From Beaufortia kweichowensis (Eukaryota > Chordata > Actinopteri > Cypriniformes > Gastromyzontidae): 64,000 nt of DNA. Positions 32,887-47,339 of the stretch are shown in pieces. The first letter of the stretch is position 1. The number at the start of each line of letters is the position of its first letter. Under the pieces are notes generated by a model that saw nothing but the letters and a program-made list of their open reading frames with translations, was not told the DNA's origin and did no database searches. Location of the stretch: positions 12,344,001 to 12,408,000 of the forward strand of contig CM032800.1 of NCBI GenBank assembly GCA_019155185.1, given 5' to 3'. The position numbers and the translations under genes are program-made.

Positions 32887-35276
32887 ATTTGTTTAGTTTA
32901 TGATTGTGTTGGTTATTTCTTCATCTCAGAACACTGTAGCCATACTGAACTCTCAGTCAGTGTAGCACATGGTCCTGCTCCTCACTGGAAAAAGTATCTT
33001 GTTACTGGAAAAACTATACGTTTTATATTATATTTAATAATGAAAAATCTAGTGCCACGCTACTAAAAAATGAAGTTAGTTGTGTTTTAGTTTGATACTT
33101 GAGAATCACAGTGTTTATGAAAGAGGAGTTGGTGTCGAATTCTTAAAACTCGATGTTAAGATTTTAGGGAAGAACTATGACAGCAACACAAAAGAATTGT
33201 GGAATTTACCAGAGCTATTGCACCTAGAAACTTACTGTGAGTCACTTTCTTTGGGGGGCCGTTCTCAGGGCTCGTTCTCTGAGGTTTGGAGAGGTTAGCG
33301 GGTTAAAGGGGGCTGAGATTGCACTGATGGACAAGGGCAAATTGATTGCATGTGGGAGAGGAAGCCTTTCTATTAAAGGTATTTATTTTAAAGATGTATG
33401 GCTGTGCCTGAGCCCAAGCGCTTGCTTATTGTAAGAAGTCACTTCCAATCACGTCCTCGTGCGGGGCCTGCGGTGCGTGCCACGAAGCCATTGTCACCCT
33501 ATCGCTGGGTTCGAGGGCCGCTCACGCCAACATCTTCGGCCCTTCTGGCCCCCAACCTCAGGTTTCCCCGCAGTTGTTCGGTTGCGAGAGGGCAAGAAGT
33601 AAAGGGGTATTTGTGCTGTTGTTAACCTGTGTTTCACACCTGCTGCTCAGTGTGGGGGGGTCACAGTTCAGGCTCCTCTGAGTTTAATTTACTTCAGGTG
33701 TTTTTGGTGCCTGTACCTCCATTGCTCCGGGTGCAAGCCAAGAGTGTTTGGCTCCAGTACTGAAACCTTAAATAAGAGCTTTGAAAAAGGGTTGTGAGAG
33801 GCAAGAACAGTTTTAAATTGAGTATCAGGTAATCATAAACATCATTTGCAATTTCATCTTAGCTTTGAATCCTCTGAGGAGCTGTGAAATGCTCATTGCA
33901 AAAGGCTGCTTTGCCTTGTATGTTCCAGTATAGGAGAAGAGATTCGGGTGTGAATATTTTGTATGCTTAAACCAATTTAATACAGGCAACACAGGTGTAC
34001 ATTTAACTTCTTACGATGTAACTATTTTTTGGAGATATGGGCTGTGAAATGTTTTTCCACATATGCTGGCTGATACTTCTAAAGGCAACGCTAGGTCGAG
34101 TCTGGCTTGTGTCAGTTTCTGATGCTGTTTCCCCCACTTCTCTCTCTCTTTATATCTGTCTCCTCTCTCGCTATCTCTTTGGTTAAAGCTCATGTTACAA
34201 ACGCAATTGGGATTATGGGAAATGGAGTGCAGAGGTTCTAGCGCATGTATATGTCTTGCTAATGTGGATTTATAAGATGGATGTATTTGTGAGTGGGAGA
34301 AAGGAGGACAGAATTTACATAATCATTTACAACTACTTAAAATAGTTGACTCCAAACCATAGATTTCATGTCTTGGCTAACAACATGACACAAATTGGTT
34401 TCCTAGTTCCTATTCCAAGTTTCTTGGTTTTTTTATTATGAATATTTGCTTTATTTTTCCCTTGATATTTTAAGTGGTTTCACTTTTTTCAATTACAAAT
34501 TAGTGTTGTCTTATTTGGTATAAAACAGCTGCGTCTAGTGAAAAATTATAAATTGAATAAGTCATCTTGTCATATTTACATTTCATTCCAGTATAAGCAG
34601 ACTGTCCATTAAATCAGCAAGTTTTGCAGAGCTTTTCCGTATCTCTAAACTTAAATAACTGTTGAAAAAGTCTCTGAATATGCTCTGGACTGCAAAAGAA
34701 ACTTATCATTTCATTTACTGATTTATTCTTGCATCAGTCTGTCAAAGCGTTTTTCCTGTTATGTCAGACTTTGTCAAACATGCAGATCCCAGACTGTTTA
34801 ACAAAAAGGTTTGTGAAATACATTGTCATCATTTCTAGCAATTAATGTTTTGGGTGTGTATGAGAAATATATTGTAGCATTAGTGGAGAGAGAGAGAGGA
34901 AGATGAATCATTGACCTTGGAGATTAGAGCTCTATTATCTCATCTCTAATTGTTGATTGATCTGAGAGACTGTGTCTGGATTCAGGGGCTTTTTTCCCAT
35001 GGAGATTAAACCATACTGTTTAAAGTTGTGTCAAACAACACGCTCGCTAGAGGTCGGAGGGCAACCACATAGTGGTGGCTAATGGTAGCAAATAATGTCA
35101 ATCATGTCAAATGACCCAGTGAGACTTGTGCCTGCCTTTAACAGGAATGCCAGGAATGAGCTCGCTAGGTGTGTGTTCATGTGGAGAACCGCTGGACGCT
35201 GATAACTGCTCGCTCGCTCGCTCTCCTTCTGTTTCTGCCTTTCCTTAACTTCATCTTAACTGCATATGATTTTTAG
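32887..35276. other. Non-coding flank
   Basis: Mostly unique. The part 33390-33740 is G+C-rich with several CpGs and an open 75-codon frame of no family. 34880-35220 is complex and repeat-free apart from a short CTCG run at 35208-35223. No gene seen. Confidence 0.45.
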
Positions 35277-35347
<71 letters not shown>

Positions 35348-35519
35348 TCATTCTTTCTTTCTTTCTTTCATTCTTTCTTTCTTTCTTTCATTCTTTCTTT
35401 CTTTTACTAATTGTATTATTATTATTCATATTATTATTCATATTATTATTATTAGTAGAAATGATAATAATAATAATAATAATGATTAATAATAATAATA
35501 ATAATAATAATAGTAATTA
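35277..35519. repeat. (CTTT)n followed by (ATT)n/(AAT)n
   Basis: About 30 CTTT units with a few CATT interruptions (35277-35405), then a compound ATT and, in inverted sense, AAT array to 35519. The ATT and AAT arrays are reverse complements and could pair. Confidence 0.95.
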
Positions 35520-35564
35520 GAAATAAGGAATGATAATTATTGTTATTGTAACAGAAAGGTTAAA

Positions 35565-35856
35565 TTTTTTTAACATCAGGTCATCACATTAGCTAACATG
35601 ACCTAACAATGAATACTCCTAGAGCATTTAAGCATTTATTATTATTAGTTAATGTTTCACAATTTACTAAAATATTTTTAAAAACAAAAGTTATATCTGT
35701 TAATATTACTTATTGCACAATGAACTAACATCCACAAACAAGTCAAACTGTTTGTATTAACTACAAATAAATGGTGTTAAAATAAATTGATTATTGTTGG
35801 ATTATGCTAGCTAAAGCATTAACTAACGTTATAAATGGAACCTTGTAAAATGTGAC

Positions 35857-35858
<2 letters not shown>
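35565..35858. mobile_element. Fish repeat of the GTTAACATTAGTTAA type
   Basis: Contains GACCTAACAATGAATACTCC, TTATTAGTTAATGTTTCACA, AATGAACTAACATCC and ends ATAAATGGAACCTTGTAAAA. It matches a widespread teleost repeat whose ends read (T)GGTAACACTTTACAA. Another piece lies at 62416. Confidence 0.5.
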
Positions 35859-35892
<34 letters not shown>

Positions 35893-35909
35893 TGTTGTTA
35901 TTATTATTA
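35857..35909. repeat. (ATT)n microsatellite
   Basis: About 15 ATT triplets, one interruption, just beyond the interspersed repeat end. Confidence 0.9.
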
Positions 35910-36617
35910 CACAATTCAATACACTATACATTATTATTATACTGATGTCTAACAAAAACAAATATCACTTAAACACAATACATTGATTGGAATTAATATT
36001 GCTTCCAAACTCCAGACTTGAATCAGTCTGTAAAGAAATCATCACTGTGACCTTTTTTATAAAAATGTTGAACAATTGCGCTAGAGACTGTATTTGGATT
36101 CACCTTGGACTGTACCTTGTTGTCAAAACATGATGTCGTTTCTTTTAACTATGATGTCAGACAGAACAATTATTTTTTGAAGCAGCAGCATAGCAGGTTT
36201 AAACAGAAAGTCTGCTAGCCCATGGCTCCTATTTAAAATACACAGTTTTCTGCAAGGTTTATTTTGTTCCTCCTGGAACAAAATAAGAAGATATGAGAAG
36301 ATATGGATTTATAGATGAGTGTTTACTTTGCAATACATACCCATGTTCCCCAAATATTTTTCCTTAATAACCTTTTAATAAAATATGACTTTCAGTGAAA
36401 AGACCTCTGGTCTGAGATAGAAAGAGTAAAAGAAGGTAAAAGAGTGTATGTGTATATGTGTGTGTGTTGTGTTCTTAAAAAACTCAAAGCAGCCCCCTTG
36501 TCATGGATATGATGTATATCAGTATCACTATTGGTAAATGGCCACTGGTATTCAGCCCATGAAACTGGAGATGAGGTGTGTGGCACACAGTTTGGACATT
36601 AGTGCCCAAGCACACAC
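35910..36617. other. Non-coding flank
   Basis: Unique A+T-rich sequence. A weak CTCF-like match (minus strand ACAAGGGGGCTG) is near 36490. No gene. Confidence 0.45.
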
Positions 36618-37236
36618 ACACACACACACACACTACCTCTTTCATCACATAACTACACCAAAAACTCCATTATTGCTTTTTCTCAGCCCGACAGCATCAT
36701 TTGAAGTGTGCGTTTGTCACGGTTATTTATTTGAACAGTTATCTTATTTATAAACTCCGACAATTTAAAACTCCATAAATTTGCCACATGGGAAGTGGAA
36801 GTTTCAGTCAGCCAGAACTAGACATGCATCATTTGAAAAGTGTGCAAAGCAGTAAAAATTCCTTTACATCATGTGTTATTTCATTTGAACAGTTATCTTA
36901 TTTACACACACTACCTCTTTCATCACATAACTACACCAAAAACTCCATTATTGCTTTTTCTCAGCCCGACAGCATCATTTGAAGTGTGCGTTTGTCACGT
37001 GTTATTTATTTGAACAGTTATCTTATTTATAAACTCCGACAATTTATTAAACAAATTTAAATTAAATCATGTACGCCATAAATTTACAGCCCCCGTCATG
37101 GGAAGTGGAAGTGTCTCAGTCAACAGCCAGAACTAGATGCATGCAGGTGTGAAGTGACAGTTTTATATGTCAAAGAAATTTTAATGTGTGTGTGTGTGTG
37201 TCCAGATGCAAAGCTCAGTAAAAATTCCTTTACATC
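36618..37236. repeat. Rearranged local duplication
   Basis: A block with CTACCTCTTTCATCACATAA, CTTTTTCTCAGCCCGACAGC and GAACAGTTATCTTATTTATA at 36632-36765 recurs at 36909-37045. The following part (GGGAAGTGGAAG, CAGCCAGAACTAGA, AGTAAAAATTCCTTTACATC) also recurs, but the second copy has extra bases between the shared parts. A third piece of the GAACAGTTATCTTATTTA unit is at 36886-36903. CA and GT tracts flank the block. Confidence 0.9.

Positions 37237-38979
<1,743 letters not shown>

Positions 38980-39022
<43 letters not shown>
38980..39022. repeat. (GA)n microsatellite
   Basis: About 21 GA units, the opposite strand sense to the TC tracts nearby. Confidence 0.95.
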
Positions 39023-39024
<2 letters not shown>

Positions 39025-39389
39025 GCAGAAAAAAAGGGTGATTTGGCTGAAGTACATTCTAATCCTGTGCTCAGCCAAGCAATCTCATGATGTAGAGGGC
39101 TTAACCGTGGCAGTGAAAGCAATCTAATGGCCAATGAGTAATCAACACTATTGCCTGTCCTGACTAATATAGTGAAGCGGGCCAGCAAAAAAATAAAGAA
39201 ACAAAACAGCCGCTGCGCTGACCAGAACTGCAGTCTGCATGCTGTACATGCATATATAAACGTGATGAGATGTTGTCTTGTTTGAGTGGTATTCCAGTTA
39301 AAATAAGTTAAAGACTTTCTTGAAGCGATTATTTTTAAGCATTTTTGTCTAACTGCACTGGCAGAGTGAAAAAGATTAAATATACAAAA
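39023..39389. other. Short non-coding stretch
   Basis: Unique sequence; nothing recognised. Confidence 0.5.
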
Positions 39390-39636
39390 ATCTTAAAAAT
39401 AAAGGTTCCTGAAATGTTCTTTGTAGGGCTGTATGGTTCTTTTTAACAACAACACAATCTTTCTGTTGCACAAAAGGCTCTTTGTAGTAGAAGATGGTTC
39501 AACTGATTATAAAAAGGTAAGAAAGAAATGTTAATTATAAGCATCTTTGAATAAAAAGGTTCTTTGGGAAACGGAAAATGTTTCTTATGGCATTGCTGTG
39601 AAGATCCAATTTTAAGCACCTTTAATTTTTAGTGTC
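39390..39636. mobile_element. Cyprinid MITE of the ACTCTTAA family, long form
   Basis: Begins TCTTAAAAATAAAGGTTCC and ends CACCTTTAATTTTTAGTGT, an inverted pair of ends. Several GGTTCTTT motifs lie between. Its ends match the 46-bp hairpin at 1861-1906. Confidence 0.65.
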
Positions 39637-40304
39637 TCTTTTTTCTAAGCTGAAATTATCTTTTTTACAACAAACAAAATACTCATTGAGAATATCATTT
39701 TTAGTTTTTTTTTCTACTGTTACCAGCCAAAATAACATTAAAGCAGTTTTTTACCAAAGTTTGCCATATTGGAGTTAGTATTTTAGTGCTGCTGCAGATA
39801 ATGATAGTTGAAGCAAGTAGATTCAGGCAGGCGTTTGACCGGCTCTGTGTCAGGAAGCAGCGCTGGCACATCAGATGAAGGAAAAACTGTTGGATGATGG
39901 AAAAAGGTGCTCATTTGATAGGATTTATAGACGCACATAAAATGGCATTTATTTTCTGGAAGGGCAGAGTGGCAAGGGAGCTGTGAAACCATGCTTCACC
40001 CCTGCTTTAATTTAAGAGCCTGTCCCACCCCTGCTCAAATGATGGTTTGATCCACCTGCCAGAGAATGGGACACGGCCAGAAGAGGGGATCACAGAATTA
40101 TGGGGAGGGTGTGACGTGGACTGTCGTTCACAGCATTATAAAACAACAAATGCAGTTAGACATGCAGGTAGGACCAGAAACATACTAATTGAAGTATTAA
40201 GGGAAGTAGATGTGATTTTGGACAGCTATTGATAGTCTCAAAGCAACTCTATATCCTAAAGTGCCAGAATTCTGGGAAGCATGGAAAACATCAAATAATT
40301 AGGC
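39637..40304. other. Non-coding flank
   Basis: Unique sequence with no recognised gene. Confidence 0.5.
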
Positions 40305-40690
40305 TTGGTGTACTTTCTGCAAGTTCAAAAGTTTAGACTTACACTTGAATAACACAAATGTAACTATGGACATTAAAATAAATCCAAAATACGTCACAAT
40401 TATGTAACATTTAAGCATCTTCGAAATAGCCAAACTTTGCCTTGAATTTGTAAAATGTTTTCTTGAGGTCTCACCCTGAGATTGTTTTTTAAACAGTTTC
40501 CTATTTTTGGCTCTTTTCATTATTCAGTCCAAATCATTCATTTCAGAAACATTTTTAATATAGGTTAATTTATGTTTTGTAATAAATGTAATCAATATTT
40601 TTTTACATAACCAATTTTTATCATTCAGACATATGTTTCCAATTAAAACTTTTTTAAGGTCATAGAAAAACATTTCAGTCAAGTGGTGTT
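40305..40690. mobile_element. Tc1-like transposon remnant, copy 2
   Basis: Contains GTTCAAAAGTTTAGACTTAC, TTTTCTTGAGGTCTCACCCT and ends TAGAAAAACATTTCAGTCAA, in the same order as the copies at 25441 and 57960. No transposase frame survives. Confidence 0.55.
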
Positions 40691-43346
40691 ACGGGTAATA
40701 ATCACAGCAATGGGGTGATATAGTGATATTGTCTGTTCTTCATTGGTTGTTATAGGTAATTGCTTACTGGCCCAATTGAAAAGATTATGTTAAAAAGAGA
40801 ATATTTTGTTCAGTAAATATGATTTTTCTTGTGTTTTATCATCTTCCAGGTCATAAGTTTAATCACTTGGAGAAGTAACAGCACACCTTCCTCAACAAGC
40901 AACATGATTTGAGGTATTTTTCATGTCCGTATATTTCTGCGATACGCACAGAAATTTAATACGTAGGGTTAGGGGTTCGTTCAAATCCCTTACTCCACGT
41001 ATAAACATTGGTAATTGAGATGCTTGCCATTATTAAACGGTATTTTTACAATAAATCAATTTTACAGTAATTACCAAATCTATAAAAGTATGTAATTTCA
41101 ACTGACTGTGGTAATGTACAGAACCTTGAATGACGAATGTGGTTTCCTTCATACAGAACTACTCAGCAGGAATAATTTATATAAATACATTTATTAGCCA
41201 ATGTCCCATCTTGCAAATGTTTATTCTACTTTTTAAGACCTCTAAATGTACCGCGGCTGTCACTGTAAGTATTTTTTATCCCCCCAGCACGCTCCGGTCT
41301 GGAACGCAGGTATTCAGGAACACTATCCGTGTTTGCATAACAGGTTATTTTTGATACTGAACAAAATGTTTCCAGAATTTTTGAAAAATTAGATTTTTGT
41401 TGGTTCATAATAGCATGGTTGTTTTGATGGACGTGGCCTGTTGCTGGTGTGTTTTTCTGCTCTTTTTACTGACTTTTCCCTGAATTTGTTCTGAGGATTT
41501 TTGGCCATATCGCCACTCTCTCTGTCGATTTCACCGTGAAGGCAGTGACAGGAGCCATCTCTCAAAGAAAAGAATGAGATTGAGAGCGGAAGCCGGCTAA
41601 CCTCTGTCAAAAGCACCATCCATCACTCAGCTGTTTAACCCAGGCCACACTGAAAGAGAGCCCAATTACTTCACCTAATGAATGAAATAAATATGTCCTC
41701 ACATTAGGGCCCATTATGATCTCTCTCACTCTCTCCTGTCTGCCCACAGAGGAGGGACAGGAATGGTACATGGAGGCCAAACTCTATAGCTCAACGAAAG
41801 CTGTGCGTAAATCTGCCTCCTTTTACAGTTAATTGTGAAATGTGGTCTGTCCATTAAATTACACTTTTGATTTAAATTCAAAGAGTCTTAAGTTAAGTTA
41901 GTAGTGTTATTGTGGGTGAAAAAGGTATGATAACCCTTGTCGGAATTGTGGAGGTAAAGATAATTTTGTCTTAAATAAACGTTCAATATAGTCAATTCCA
42001 TGCAAATGCCATCCTCACCATGAAAAAATCAAAGGTTTTATCATACTGATAGCTCAGATGTCAATATTTGGTGGTTTAAATACCTATGTGAGGTCTCTGT
42101 TAAAGTTTTTTGCATGTTTAAGGCATGATTTTTCATTGTCAGGTAAAGTGCTGTTTTCAGAATCATTTCATATATATAGTAACACATAAAATCAAACTAA
42201 AATAACTATTTTATGTTTTTTTCATCTCTTCTTCATTTGTTGGGTATTATGTTTGTGTATTTTAATTCACACAAATCCTACAAAGTATGTTCCCTTTAAA
42301 CTATAAACGTGTGTTCTTTTTGTCACGTCCATAACGCATGTATATTTCTTTGACAAAAAATTTCACATCCATAACGCTGGATTTGCCCATATTGTTATAT
42401 AAGATCATAGTAAAATATCTGACTTGCAAAGTTTGAGAAATAGATCTGTTACTCCAGGTTAAAAATGTGCAAGAAGAGGATATTCTGGAAAAAGTTTTCA
42501 TTTCCTCTCCATTTAGTCTCATTGCTCCATAGAATAAACAGCCGGGATGTTAAAGAGAATTGTGAATTCTTTTCAATGTGGCCAACTTCTATTCGTCATT
42601 TCCTGAAAAGTTAAAAAAGCGAAAACTCTTCAATAACCTCAAGATGTCCAGAATGTCCATACAAGTCACAGATCACCTCAGTTCTTTCCTTCATATTTTC
42701 CTTTTGTGAGACCTAGATATGTCAGCCATCTCTAAAACCATCCATCCACGGTACTGACCTACATAGCATCATGATGTGTGCTTAGATGACCTCTTCATCC
42801 ACCGGCGAGCCACCTGCGGTTCCATCCCTGTCCCCTCCTGAATTCCAGGTGTTCCGAGTTTACAGACGTTTTCTGTCCTTTAAAGCACAATAAAGAGTTA
42901 GAGAGAGGCGAGCTAAAGTGCTGGGGGTGGGGTGGAGGCCTCAGCTCTCTGTTTATTAGACAGCAAATAGAGGGCCAGCAGCTTTATGATGTGGAAGGTC
43001 ATTGTTGGTTAATAAATGGCCACATGAGTGCAGGCAGGTGCTGTGTTAACACCTCCTCTCAACGCTACACCATTCATCAGCTCGGCGTTAATGAAGGTTG
43101 GAGCATTAATAGGTGGGTGGCGGAGAAAGCCAGTTAATCAGTGCAAGTTCTGGGCCTGTTTGAAGTACCAGGCTACGGTGGAGGGGAGGGATGGGTTGAG
43201 ATGGGATCTTGGCCTCTAGAGGCAATTTGGGGTCGAGGTAAGTTGGGCTTTTGTGTGGCATACTTTGGTTGCTGGGAAGCTGAGGGTTTGTTTTATTTTT
43301 TTTAAAGAGAAGTTAATTTTTGGTCTGTTTTGGATGTGCCCAAATA
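40691..43346. other. Non-coding flank
   Basis: Mostly A+T-rich. Islands at 41630-41840 (CCCAATTACTTCACCTAATG) and 42780-43250 are richer and repeat-free. No coding exon seen. Confidence 0.5.
42890..43140. promoter_or_regulatory. Candidate regulatory island
   Basis: Carries CACAATAAAGAG, GTTTATTAGACAGCAAATAG, GTTGGTTAATAAATGG, GGCGTTAATGAAGG and GCATTAATAGG within 250 bp, plus E-box CAGGTG. The motif density is notable for a G+C-balanced stretch. Inferred only. Confidence 0.25.
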
Positions 43347-43446
43347 TTTAAAGGGACAGTTCTCCCTAAAATTACAATTTTGTCATCATTTATTAACACA
43401 AGAGGATGAGTAAATGATGAAAGAATTTTTGGGTGAACTGTCCCAG
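43347..43446. mobile_element. Compact 100-bp fold-back MITE
   Basis: Left end TTTAAAGGGACAGTTCTCCC and right end TTTTTGGGTGAACTGTCCCA are inverted copies, with GTCATCATTTATT opposite GAGTAAATGATGA inside. Almost the whole element folds into one hairpin; the inner half of longer family members is missing. Confidence 0.8.
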
Positions 43447-44600
43447 TTATTGTTTTTATGGGTTTTGGCTTGGGTTTTTCTGTTTTTTACAGATTTTTAT
43501 GTTTTTCTCAACATCACTGTCATTTTGGATTAACCAAATAATAGGCCTGTGTAACCTTCATAATTAAAAACCCATATTGATCAAAACCCTTTCAGTATAC
43601 TGGATCTGAGCATTTTCCCAAGTGGTTATGGACCTAACCCAAACATAGAAGTCTGCCTTTTAATCCAAAACCAGATTAAATCACCCAAATTTAGCATGGT
43701 CCATTGTGTTTTGCCCAACCAGGGTTAAACACATAAGCTCTGTGCTTATCTCTCCTTCCCTTATTTCTCGCTGGATAGGAATGCCAACCAATTCGCATTT
43801 ATTTCCTTGACCATAAAACTCAATAAGTCACCTAGCAAGACCCATCTGTGAACTAAATAGAGCAATAGATAATCTCAGCTGTGCACTCATTCGTTGTGTT
43901 TGGTGCAATCTTCTGGTCAGCTGGGATTCAGAGCCCCTGTAGTGAATCTGCCCTGTGCGTGAACTGCTGGGCAATTCTGCGGATTCACATAAGAAACGTA
44001 TTGTCTAATGTAGAAAGTGGTGCAGAAATGCTTAGACTTCCATCACAAGCCCCTTAGGCACTATAGTCCTCTCTAGGCCAGAGAAGATGTTCGTAGTCAA
44101 AACTAACTTTTTGCCATTTAATTGACATAATTTGCTATAAATATAAATATATATTTCCTTTCAGTCCTAAAACGAGTATTAATTTTAGACAGTGTGTTTG
44201 TGTCTGTGTGTTGGGGGTGACGAGTATTGGGGGGTCTACTAGAGCTTAGCAAGACAATGCACTTTAGTGAGACAATTGAAAAAAAGGCCAGGTCTGAAGT
44301 AAAGGTGGGGGTGGTAGCTGAACTGTTTTCCACGCTCAGTGGAGTTACAAGTGGCCTAGCAGGCTCTTTCTTCTGCCTGAGGAGTTTGATGCATATCACC
44401 GAGCTCCTCTTTCGTCCTCAAAGCAAGCGCTTTAGTGCTGAACCTGTACCGCTTAAACGAATCAGAACAACACGGTGTTTGCACACGGGGTTGATGTATA
44501 TAAAGAAGCTCTTAGTGCCTCAGAAAAGCAGCTGAACAAGAATCAGATCTGGATTACAACTGTAACTGTAACTTCTTTTACGTTTTGTTCTTTAAGATGT
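43447..44600. other. Non-coding flank
   Basis: Unique sequence, more G+C-balanced at 43720-44060. Open frames of 93-102 codons at 44118-44535 overlap on opposite strands and show no family. Confidence 0.5.
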
Positions 44601-44880
44601 TTTTAAGTGATAGCCCACCAACAATGTTTTTCACTTTTCAGCACTTCTCAACACCATCATGTCATTCCAAACCTGTATGATTTCATTTTTTCTGCAGAAC
44701 ACAAAAGAAGTTGGCAACTAAACATCATTGACCCCCATTAACTTCCATTCAGAAAACCACTGAGACATTTCTCAAAATCTTCTTTTTGTCTTCAACAGTA
44801 AAAGAATCACATATGGGTTTTGAACAATGTTAGGTTGAATAAATGGTGATATTTTGTTTGTGTGAACTATCCCTTTAAGG
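44601..44880. mobile_element. Fold-back MITE, near full length
   Basis: Left arm is diverged (AAGTGATAGCCCACCAACAA); the inner part has CATGTCATTCCAAACCTGTA and ACCCCCATTAACTTCCATTC; the right end GTGTGAACTATCCCTTTAAG is well kept. Confidence 0.7.
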
Positions 44881-46299
44881 GTAGGATTTTGGTGCAGAGA
44901 CCTGCATGCCTTTTTATTTGCAAATCATTCAAAATCCAGCTTTGATCAAGTGCGCTGGTCAGTGCTGTGTAACATATATTTAAAATAAAGTGTTACCAGA
45001 ATAAAGTGAATTATGTGCTAATAAATGTAGACAGGCAGTGGAAATAAATTACAGTATTTAATTTTTGTTTACCTTCCCAATGCTTTAGTGCACTTTGAGG
45101 TTTTGTTTGTGTTTCAAAAATGCATAAACATAGATGTGTAATAAGCACTAAATTATATAAAGTATTAGAACAGCATAAGATTCAGTTGTTCAGTGAGCTG
45201 GGCAGGCGGAGAACGACTGTACAATGGTTAACTGAAAGGCACCATTCTTTTATTCAGCAATTAACCCCATCTGGGTAAATAATACGGTGTTGTGGAACGG
45301 ATACACGGCTTCTACTCGCAGCAGCCCTGAACCCGAGAACGCTTCAAAAAGACCCGCTCTACAAAATGATGACAAGATGCACCATACACAGCCTTTCACA
45401 AAGTATATAACGAAGAGAATAGTGTGTCATTGTACAGTAGAGAGAGAGAGGAGGGAGAGATTGCAAGGTCCTTGAGCTCCTGTGATAGTACAGATAACAT
45501 GTCTGGATGCACTTATCGGCCCGGAAACCTGATCTTATTATTTTAAATTCTGAGACTCAGGCACTTATAAATGGAGAGAGAGAAAAGACCTCTAAGTGTG
45601 ACAGTGATTTTGTGGGGGTGAGTGGTGGGTTTGGAGACTGGTGTGCAATGCAAAACAATTACTTTCTTATTTTCATCTTGCTTGCCAGTGAAAATATCCA
45701 GGAATTGTTAAAGCGCGATTGAGAAGCAAAAATCTATATTTTTAACTGAATTTTTTTTACTGTTAGCAAATATTTTTATAATATAGATAATAATAAATTT
45801 GTGAGATTTAGGGTTAGGTCAAAAAGCAAACTACAAATTTATTCTATAATTATTAAAACTATTCTCAGAAAATATCAAAACTACTCTGAAAATCTTGGTA
45901 CATTTTTACAATTACAAATAACAATTTTAAGCGTTTCATCACTAGCCAGAATGTAAAATGGTAAGATAAAATGACTTGTAAACCAATTTGATTTCATTTT
46001 AAATTTTAGGCAGCAACACTTACACTTAAATACACTGTAAAACTTTCTTTGTGTTTCAATACAAATGTTTTTGTATTGAAAAGAAGGCCAAAATGATGAC
46101 TAACAGTAGCTTTTTGCATTGTGTATACATGGAGGAATGTGTGTATGGTGTGTTTCACAGCAATGTGGTCTTTCTTTCTTTCGCTCACTTACTCACTCAC
46201 TAATATGCCTGAAATACAGATATGTTCATTCTGCTTTCTCATGACCCCCCCAGCCTCGGGAAACACATAGACACACATTGCAGCCTTCAGTCTCTGGCT

Positions 46300-46650
46300 T
46301 AGAGGAGCTGTAATTACTGTCGATCAAGTGTGCTCCCTGGATTCACAGTGGAATGGTGGAGAATCTGATATGGCAAACGTGAGAGTTGTCGAGCGAGGGC
46401 TGGTGGCGGAGAGGGGCCCGGGGCCCAATAAAGAGAGGACCTGATCTCCCCAATGCGACAGGCTCATCAGCCTCCAGCTAAACAGCTCTGCCCCCGGGGG
46501 TCTTTTTACCCACAAACCGAACAACTGACCCTTCCGCCTACCTCGGGCAGGGGTGCAGATCCTGGGGGTGTAAGGGGACACGTCCCCCCTCGACTTTGGG
46601 AAAACATCAAATTCCCAATATTGCAATCAATAGTGTAAAGAAAATTTCCT
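46300..46650. promoter_or_regulatory. Candidate regulatory island
   Basis: Has GCTGTAATTACTGTCGATCA, a TEAD-type GTGGAATGG, GGGCCCGGGGCCCAATAAAG and a partial CTCF-like core (GGCTGGTGGCGG). It is repeat-free and much richer in G+C than its flanks. Confidence 0.25.
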
Positions 46651-47339
46651 GTTTGTTGTCGCTCTCAAGGTAAAATGGGATCAATGGCCGTGACCCTCCG
46701 GCCTCTCCATTTCACTCTGACAGACAGCAGACTTTTCTGACTTCTCACCTGAGGCAAGTGTGACTTTAAATCAAGGTCTTCACTCATCCATCACTTTTAC
46801 TCCTTTACTGATCAATGAAGCTTCACTTTTGTGCTCACCATTTGCATGCCTGAGTGGTTTTCGGAGAATCTGTGGGTTTTTTATCCTTCTGGGCATGTGA
46901 ATGTGTACTATTGCATGTATTTTGTGTTTTAGGCACCCCACAGCTATTAATATTACTATGGTTACTATTATTATTAAAGTAAAATCGGTGGACTTCTTAA
47001 CTGTAAACTGTTTTACTATCTCCACTATATTTTGAGAATCACTTTAATATATTTGTTGTTTCACAACAAAAAATATGAAATTTAAAGAAATAGATTAAAA
47101 AAGGCTTGAGTTATCAGAGAATAGAGAAAAATTTAGAGAAATCTTTTACTTCCACCAGGCCCGGACGGTCGGAGTAAACAACTCGCATAGAGATATCAGG
47201 ACAACCGCTGTGTAATACTTTCAGCTGCGCGTCTCGACAATTCTTCCTGTCAGCACACTGCAGTTAGTAATTGGAATTTCTGTTTATTTCCATTTCGCTG
47301 TAATACATTCCCTAAAAACAAACATCCTCTGTCAGGAAA

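Noticed and set aside
36489..36503. Third CTCF-like site
   Set aside because: Several core positions differ; much weaker than the two sites in the gdf6a spacer.
40960..41000. tRNA-like B-box (GGTTCGTTCAAATCC)
   Set aside because: Spacing does not fit a B-box and no A-box or cloverleaf was seen.
44118..44535. Opposing frames of 93 and 102 codons
   Set aside because: They overlap on opposite strands, lack splice context and match no family I know.
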